DNA from: Diacronema lutheri
Lineage: Eukaryota; Haptophyta; Pavlovophyceae; Pavlovales; Pavlovaceae
Assembly (NCBI GenBank): GCA_019448385.1
Contig: JAGTXO010000038.1
Location: 62,001 to 126,000, forward strand
Reading direction: 5' to 3'
DNA: 64,000 bases
Position numbers and translations under genes: made by a program. Under the pieces are notes generated by a model. That model saw only the letters and a program-made list of their open reading frames with translations. It was not told where the DNA came from and ran no database searches. Shown here in pieces: positions 58,087 to 64,000 of this stretch. Position 1 is the first letter of the stretch; every line of letters begins with the position of its first letter.

Positions 58087-59656
58087 TCAGAACGCCCCCG
58101 CACTAGCACGCCCGGTGCTGACGCCGAGCATCTCGCGCTCCTTGCTCGTGCGCATGTACTCGGGCGTCTTTTCGTAGTCGTCGCTCACGAGCACGTACCC
58201 GCTGGGCGGCGCGCCGAGCTTGGACGGGTCGTAGGGGCGCACGGTCGAGATCTGCGCCTTGCGCCGCGGGTGCTCGGGCTGTCGGCGCGCGCGCGGCGCG
58301 GACGGACGGCGCACGGCCAACGAATGAGCCGCGCGTGGCAAGCGCACGCTGGACGGGAGCCGCGCGGGAGCAGCGACCGTACCTTGCGCAGGTGGTCGGG
58401 CGCGGGCTTGCGCGTCATCTGGAGCAACGTGCGCCCATCAAGGCTCGCGATCGCGCGCCCATCGTAATCCTCGGCCGTGCGCGGGCGGTAGCCATGGCCG
58501 GGCACCTGCTGCGTCATTGTAAAGCGCGGCGCCGCGCCGCGCGAGGCCGCGGAGATCGCCTCCGCCGCTTCGAACGCGGCGGCCGGGTCGGCGTCGCCGG
58601 GGTAGCGCAGGTGCAATATGGTGCGTCCGCCGTCCGCGCTGCGCAAGTACACGGGGCCCGACTTGGTGTAGCCCGTCTCGCCCTCGGCGGCGGGCACCTG
58701 CTCACGAGCGCGGCGAGACGGGCCACGCGTGTGGGCGACGGGGCGGGTGGGCTCGGCGTTGGCGCGGCGCGCGCACAGCGGGACGCGCTGCCAGGCGATC
58801 ATCGTCGCCCTCAAGGGTTGCCCTTCCGCCCCTCTTCGTCGCGTGCAAACGCACGCGCGCGGTGCCGCGCCAGCACGTACGTCGACAGTGGTGGGCCTCG
58901 AGCCGACGCCCCACCCCGCGCCAATTGGGATGTGTCGGCTGCTGATGCGCGTGCGCAGCCGGTGCTGCGCGATCGCAGCCGGTGCGCGCACGGCGTGCTC
59001 CTCAACGCTGCGCGGCAGATCGGCGGGCAACGGCGCAAAGAGCGGGTTGAGTGACTTTTGCATGACCGGTGCGACCAGCTCGTCGTACCTGCGCGGGCGC
59101 GGAGGGCAGCGTGGGGTGCGGACGCGGGGCGGCGCGCGCGCATGCGAGCGCTCAGCCGGCCGCTTGGCGAGGGGCGGGTGGCTGACGACTCCGTCCCGGC
59201 GCGCTCGCGCAAAGTTGGCACGCGCAATGCCTGCGCACATGCGTTCGAGCACTGCCGACGGCGGGCGCGAGAGCGCCGCCGGGTCTTTCCACGTGTACGT
59301 CGATGCGGAGGTCGAGCGGGGGCCCGTCAGCCCGAACTGGCTGCCATGCCGCAGGTATGTGTTGTGGTTGAGGTTGCTCTGGCTGTGGAGATACGCAACC
59401 TTGGCAGCAGTGGGCGCCTGCGCGAGCGCGGCGCGCAGGCCGGCGGCGCGCGGGTGAGACGGGCTGCCGACGGCGACCATGGCACGCCCGCGCGCGATCG
59501 CGCGCTCGCCTTTTTGAAGGAGGGCATGTAATACCGGCCCGCGAGCTCTTTGGGCGTCCAGCTCGTCATCGCAATCGAGTCGTACGCCATCCCGTACGTG
59601 ACCGACGCGGACTCGGGCCTTCCCGTGCGATACGGATCGTACATGGGCGTGGCCAT
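58087..59656 (-). CDS. Unrecognised Tyr/Pro-rich protein, possible flagellar microtubule protein
   Basis: Exons (descending) 59656-59510, 59417-59239, 59088-58881, 58697-58383 and 58251-58087; 337 residues. The first intron has a GC donor (59509). The last acceptor could be 6 bases earlier (AAG at 58258). Visible stretches: MYDPYRTGRPESASVTYGMA, SWTPKELAGRYYMPSFKK, SQSNLNHNTYLRHGSQFGL, YDELVAPVMQKSLNPLFAPL, ETGYTKSGPVYLRSADGGRT, PGHGYRPRTAEDYDGRAIAS and KLGAPPSGYVLVSDDYEKTP. Short motifs rich in Tyr, Gly and Pro without a globular core remind me of microtubule inner proteins of axonemes. That is a guess, supported only by composition and by a flagellar gene 14 kb away. It shares a 27-base start gap with the next gene. 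Confidence 0.65.
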
Positions 59657-59683
59657 CGCGAAATCTGTAACGGCGACCGCACG
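59657..59683. promoter_or_regulatory. 27-base gap between two divergent start codons
   Basis: Only 27 bases separate ATG 59656 (-) from ATG 59684 (+). Transcription start sites must overlap or lie inside the partner's coding sequence unless one start is downstream of the one chosen. It holds AAATCTGTAA, AT-rich for this region. Confidence 0.5.
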
Positions 59684-60805
59684 ATGGCGGTGGGCGTTCG
59701 CACGCGCGAAGTGGCGTTGCTTGTGCTTTGCGCGGCGGGGTTGTGCGGCAGCTGGGACCCTGATCGGGACTCGCCCGAGCGCTCAGCGTACGCGGTAATT
59801 GCGCGCTCGCTCTGGCGCCGAGGCGCGCACGCGCCGTGCGTGCCTCGCCGGCCACTCGGCGCGGCCGCCGAGGCGGCGCTCGCGCGCTCGGCGGGCTTCG
59901 CGCTCGACACGCAGCTCGACGAGCGGACGCGGATGCGGCACGTGCTGCGTGAGCGGGATCGGCGCGCGCCATCCCAGGCGAAGGCGCAGCGCCTGGCCGC
60001 GACGGGCGCGGCCGTCGGGCGCGCGGCCGCGCTCGCGCCATCGACGCGCGTCAACGTGTCCGTGTGCGAGGTGCTGCTCGCCGACCAGGAGCACCCGCTG
60101 CATGCCATGTGGGGCATGGCGTGGCACAAGATGGGCCCCGTCTGCATGCCCAAGCGCGCCGCCGACGGCGAGGCGTGGATCGCCGCGATGGAGGCCGGCG
60201 ACGTGTGCATGCGCAACTGGTTCCAGGACACGGCGAACTGCTCCGCCGACGCGCTCGTGCCAAACTTTGTAACGGACGACGCCGTCGGCGCGCCGGCGCT
60301 CCTCGGCACGGACTACGGCATTGACGCCCGCTGCCGCTGGTGGACCTTCCCGCCCGCCGGCGCCCCCGCGTGGCGCATGCGCAAAGCCGTGCGCTCGAAG
60401 GGCGCGAACAAGCAGCGGTGCGTGCTGGCCGGGTACAACGTCCTCTCGCTCTACGGCTCGCGCCCGCGGTACAACCTGTGCAGGAACCTCGAGTGGGTCG
60501 TCTGCGCCGCGCGGGGCCGGCTGCACAAGCAGCCCGCCGCGCGCCTCGTCTTCGACCCGCCGCCGCGCGAGCTGACGCTCGAGGTGACGCTGCCGTTCGA
60601 AGGCGACGACAACCGTTACCCGCCCCGCTACGTCTACCTCGTCGAGGTCTGCGCGCTCACGCAGCTGTGCGACAATGGCGCGCAGCTCTTCGAGCTCGCG
60701 CTGCTCGAGCCCTTCGTCTGCCGCTGGCGGCCTGGCGCGCTCCGCGCGCTCGTGCGCTTGATCGAGGGCGGCCGGAGGTGGCGCGGTCATGCGCAGCATC
60801 CGTGA
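59684..60805 (+). CDS. Secreted or lumenal Cys-rich protein of unknown function
   Basis: Single exon, 373 residues. An N-terminal signal peptide is likely (REVALLVLCAAGLCGS). About fourteen Cys remain after it, with stretches such as MWGMAWHKMGPVCMPKR, DVCMRNWFQDTANCSAD, GTDYGIDARCRWWTFPP, RYNLCRNLEWVVCAARG and LVEVCALTQLCDNG. N-glycosylation sequons are present (NVS, NCS). Paired Cys and Trp suggest a disulfide-bonded fold. I do not recognise a family. The start is the only ATG upstream of the signal. It ends 147 bases before the TM9SF gene, which points the other way. Confidence 0.65.
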   Translation: MAVGVRTREVALLVLCAAGLCGSWDPDRDSPERSAYAVIARSLWRRGAHAPCVPRRPLGAAAEAALARSAGFALDTQLDERTRMRHVLRERDRRAPSQAKAQRLAATGAAVGRAAALAPSTRVNVSVCEVLLADQEHPLHAMWGMAWHKMGPVCMPKRAADGEAWIAAMEAGDVCMRNWFQDTANCSADALVPNFVTDDAVGAPALLGTDYGIDARCRWWTFPPAGAPAWRMRKAVRSKGANKQRCVLAGYNVLSLYGSRPRYNLCRNLEWVVCAARGRLHKQPAARLVFDPPPRELTLEVTLPFEGDDNRYPPRYVYLVEVCALTQLCDNGAQLFELALLEPFVCRWRPGALRALVRLIEGGRRWRGHAQHP

Positions 60806-60952
60806 CACATGAACCGAGGTGCACATGGAGCTCGCTTCTTGCCCAACTGTGCTGGCTTGGATGGCGTCGACACGGACAACTCGGAAGTGTCAGTGACTTT
60901 GAGTGGGACGAAGAATTGCACTCGTGCTCACACGACGGGCGTCAGCCAAAGC

Positions 60953-63576
60953 TCAGTCGCATTTGATGGCCCTGTAGATGCGCGAGACGAACGCGAACGC
61001 GGAGAAGAAGCCGATCACGCCGAGCATGGCGAAGGCTGCGTAACTCATCATGGCCATGTAGCCGAAGAAGAAGGAGGTCTGCATCAGACCGCTCATCGCA
61101 CTGCGCTCAAAATAGTAGAAGAGCGAGTAACCGAATACGAAAATGCCCGTCGAGCCTATATCGCGACGGAATGCGCGCGCGCGGCGGTGGAGGCATCGCA
61201 CAAGGGCGCGCGCCAATGGTTCGCCACGTGTCAAGCGGGGCGTGGCGCATCAGTGCACAGCCCCCCCCCCCCCCCCCCCCTGCCATGCACGCACCCCCCG
61301 AGAAGAAGGAGCGCCACCACCAGCGGTGGTCTCCCCCCCCCCCCCCTCCCCCCCCCCCCTGCCATGCACGCACCCCCCGAGAAGAAGGAGCGCCACCACC
61401 AGCGATGGTCCTCGATTGCCAGTTGGAAGTAGGTGAGCGCGATCGTAATGAATGCGGTGACGAGCACGAGCATCACCGACGCAATCGCGAGCACGCCGTA
61501 CAAGGTGTACCTGGAGAGGGGGGGGAGGGGGAGAGGGGGGGGGGGGGCGGATAGGGGGTCGGTGCCTGTGGCAACGGCGAGGTGTGCACTTGAGGGGTGG
61601 CGTGGCGCAGCAAGGGCGAGGTGGTGATGCTGCGCACAGCTTGTGGCCCCAGACTGAAGCAAAGATGTAGTGCAGCTCAATGTAAATCGCCGAGAAGGGG
61701 AGGAAGCCTGTGTTTGGCGGAAGGGGTTTGAAGTGCGCAGAGCCGCTTTTGAAAACAACGGGTGGGGCTCAGCCGCTGCGACTGCCCGCACTCGCGCGAG
61801 CCGGCGGCGCGCGCCGCGCGCGTCCGCCCTCGCGCGCGCGCGTGCGCGCGCGCGCGCATGACCGCGGCGGGCGCGAACGCGTGCGAGCAGCCCCCCCCCC
61901 AATCCCCCCCTCCCCCCCCCCCCCCTCCCCCCCTCCACCCCCCTGCCTCCAACCGCGCGTGCAGCGTTCGTACGCACCCGCCATGAAGACCTGGCTCGGC
62001 GCCTGCCTGTACCACGGCATCGGCGGCACCTCGCGCGGGATCTTGCTCGTGCGGCACGGCGGCTCGAAGGGCGAGCGCGCCGCCCACGCACGGCCCGCGA
62101 GTCCGCCGAGCACCGCAAGGGGCAGAGAGACAAGAGCCCACAGGAGCACAACGAGCAGGATCGTGCCAAACGGAAGTGCCGCAGTCGAGTCGTAACCAAT
62201 TGCTATCGAATTGAGCACGCAAAAGACCGCGAAGAAGGGGCACGGGTATAGGCCTAACCGCCACCGCGCACACCCGCCACCGCACAGGGCCGCGCGCGCG
62301 ACCGCGCACGGCCGTCGGATCGCGCGCGCAGCGGCGGCGGCGGCGGCAGCGGTGGCGGGCGGGAACGGGGCGGGCGGGAACGGGGCGGGCGGGAACGGGG
62401 CGGGCGGGGACGGGGCGGGCGGGGACGGGGCGGGCGGGGACGGGGCGGGCGGGAACGGGGCGGGCGGGGACGGGTCGGGCGGGAACGGGGCGGGCGGGGA
62501 CGGGGCGGGCGGGGACGGGGCGGGCGGGGACGGGGCGGGCGGGAACGGGGCGGGCGGGGACGGGGCGGACGGGGACGGGGCGGGCGGGAACGGGGCGGGC
62601 GGGGACGGGGCGGGCGGGAACGGGGCGGGCGGGGACGGGGCGGGCGGGGACGGGTCGGGCGGGGACGGGGCGGGCGGCAACACGGCGGGCGGGGACGGGG
62701 CGGGCGGGGACGGGGCGGGCGGGGACGGGGCGGGCGGGGACGGGGCGGGCGGGAACGGGGCGGGCGGGGACGGGGCGGGCGGGGACGGGGCGGGCGGGAA
62801 CGGGGCGGGCGGGGACGGGGCGGGCGGGGACGGGGCGGGCGGGGACGGGGCGGGCGGGGACGGGGCGGGCGGGGACGGGGCGGGCGGGGACGGGGCGGGC
62901 GGGGACGGGGCGGGCGGGGACGGGGCGGGCGGGGACGGGGCGGGCGGGGACACGGCGGGCGGGAACGGGGCGGGCGCGCACATGCGGCGAGGACGAGGTT
63001 GAACGCCCAGCGGCCGCCGCCCGCGCTGCCCGACAAGTGCGCGTAGGACGCGGCGGAGATAAAGCCGGCGATGCCGGCAGTGAGCGCGTACAGCACAACC
63101 GCTGCCGAATAGCTGTTTAAAAAGGGGCGGGGAGGAGGAAAGGGGTGGTGGGGGGGGGGGGGGGGTATGTTGGGCTTTGGGCTCTGGTTGGGACAGGCGC
63201 TGGTGCGGGTGGCCGGGCGCGCAGAGCGGGAGGAGGGGGGGGGGAGGAGGGGGAAGGCGAGGAGGGGCGAGCGCAGGGCATGTGCGTAGGGTGCGCGTAC
63301 ACAGCGCCCCTGTTGCCGGGGTAGAACGTGTTCATCAACGCCAAGCAAAGCATCGCCACGACGAGGGCGAGGAGCTGCGCTCCCGTGCCGAGCAGCGCGC
63401 AGAGCAGCGAGCCGTAGTGCGGGAAGCGGAAGACATCGCCATGCACCAGCTTCCAGCCCGACTCGTCCTCGTCCTCGCCCTCGTCGAGCTGGTCAGCGCG
63501 CGTGTACCTGCCATTAAAGGGGGGGAAGGGGGAAGGGGGAAGGGGGAAGGGGGGGCGTGTACCTGCCATTAAAGGG

Positions 63577-63607
<31 letters not shown>

Positions 63608-64000
63608 ACGCGCGATCGGGGCGGCAAGAGGCAGCGGCGCGAGCGGCGCCACGCTCGCACGGCGGCGGGCGACCCGAGGAGCGCGGCGGAAAGGCGCCTC
63701 GTCGAAAGGGGCGGCAACTGAAAGTGGGGGCAACCCCCTTCCCCTTCCCACCCCTCCCCTCCCCTCCCTGTGCGTGCCTGGAGAAGTCGTTCTTGAGCAC
63801 GCGCATGAGGATGACGGTGAGGAAGCCGACGAGCAGCAGGACGAGGACGAAGGAGTTGATGATCGACAGCCAGTGGATCTCCAACGAGAGCGGCATCATC
63901 GCATACTTGGACGAGCGGTCCAGACGCCGCTCGAACGGAACGTCCGTTGCAGACCAGCGCACCGAATACCTGCCCAGTGAGGGGAGGGATGGGGGGGGGG
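60953..64000 (-). CDS. Transmembrane 9 superfamily (TM9SF/nonaspanin, EMP70-like) protein, N-terminus beyond the window
   Basis: Exons seen (descending) 63969-63778, 63507-63301, 63112-62982, 62253-61978, 61707-61638, 61510-61374 and 61155-60953; about 405 C-terminal residues. TM9SF proteins sort membrane proteins in Golgi and endosomes. Family blocks run through the joins: [82 protein letters not shown] then [63 protein letters not shown], and the end IYRAIKCD. The final Lys-x-Asp fits the COPI-binding retention signal of the family. The first intron seen has a GC donor (63777); two introns end in TAG. The upstream exons lie past 64000. Confidence 0.9.
61281..61409. repeat. Duplicated exon end with donor site in the TM9SF gene
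   Basis: A 45-base identical stretch (TGCCATGCACGCACCCCCCG onward) occurs at 61281-61325 and 61360-61404, each beside a C run. The copy at 61360 contains the true end of an exon ([10 protein letters not shown]) and its donor at 61373; the other is an intact second copy inside the intron, 79 bases away. Confidence 0.88.
62355..62985. repeat. 15-base GC minisatellite in a TM9SF intron, about 42 units
   Basis: Unit GGCGGGCGGGGACGG with the variant GGAAC for GGGAC and a few single changes (GTCGG, GGACG, CAACAC). It fills most of intron 62981-62254. The + strand frame would read [10 protein letters not shown] repeats and the - strand PAP repeats, but both are inside an intron and I take neither as a gene. 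The G-run pattern could form G-quadruplexes. Confidence 0.92.

Noticed and set aside
62211-63002. Open frame of [10 protein letters not shown] repeats on + and PAP repeats on -
   Set aside because: It is the 15-base minisatellite inside a TM9SF intron; exons on both sides join in phase with family motifs.

Overview
The window reads as nuclear DNA of a GC-rich, photosynthetic, flagellated protist. A haptophyte alga is the best guess. The support is indirect: spliceosomal introns, an axonemal dynein intermediate chain (so a motile flagellum), a membrane protein with an N-terminal signal plus transit-like leader (so a plastid inside the secretory route), long Ser-Pro hydroxyproline-type surface proteins, and an unusual donor splice consensus (GTGCG, with some GC donors). 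No rRNA or tRNA gene was seen.

Layout. (1) 1-27674, + strand: a giant intronless gene, open at the left edge, with at least 9,223 codons. It encodes a membrane-anchored protein built from three Ser/Pro-rich arrays, two long parallel modules (each with two cohesin-like folds, a TMEM132-like middle and a dockerin-like Ca2+ repeat pair), a third distinct module, and a long cytoplasmic tail with several membrane segments. (2) 27675-31700: a Mutator-like (MULE) DNA transposon with inverted ends and a decayed transposase that still carries an intron. (3) 31701-34032: a phytanoyl-CoA-hydroxylase-like gene and a fragmentary unknown gene. (4) 34066-40480, - strand: a RhoGEF of unusual architecture (IQ-DH-PH-ankyrin-FYVE-SNARE-like coil) and a TcdA-type E1-like protein with a degraded nucleotide site. 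(5) 40535-47256, + strand: a plastid membrane protein, DNAI4/WDR78 dynein intermediate chain, and a PX-BAR sorting nexin. (6) 47269-53593, - strand: a second Ser/Pro-rich surface protein, type II, carrying an RCC1 propeller. (7) 53830-57959, + strand: a PPP4R4-type HEAT protein. (8) 58087-59656, - strand, and 59684-60805, + strand: a divergent pair of unrecognised genes. (9) 60953-64000, - strand: the C-terminal part of a TM9SF (nonaspanin) gene that runs off the right edge.

Exon models were built by hand by joining frames across GT/GC-AG sites so that phase and family motifs both fit. In every multi-exon gene lying wholly inside the window the summed exon lengths are divisible by three. Genes are tightly packed: start-to-start gaps of 27 and 54 bases, and 12 bases between two convergent stop codons. 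There is no operon logic. Themes are cell surface (giant protein, RCC1 protein), endomembrane traffic (sorting nexin, TM9SF, FYVE RhoGEF), flagellum (DNAI4) and signalling (PPP4R4, RhoGEF). The strongest novelty candidates are the giant cohesin/dockerin surface protein, the RhoGEF-FYVE-SNARE-like fusion, and the type II RCC1 propeller protein.
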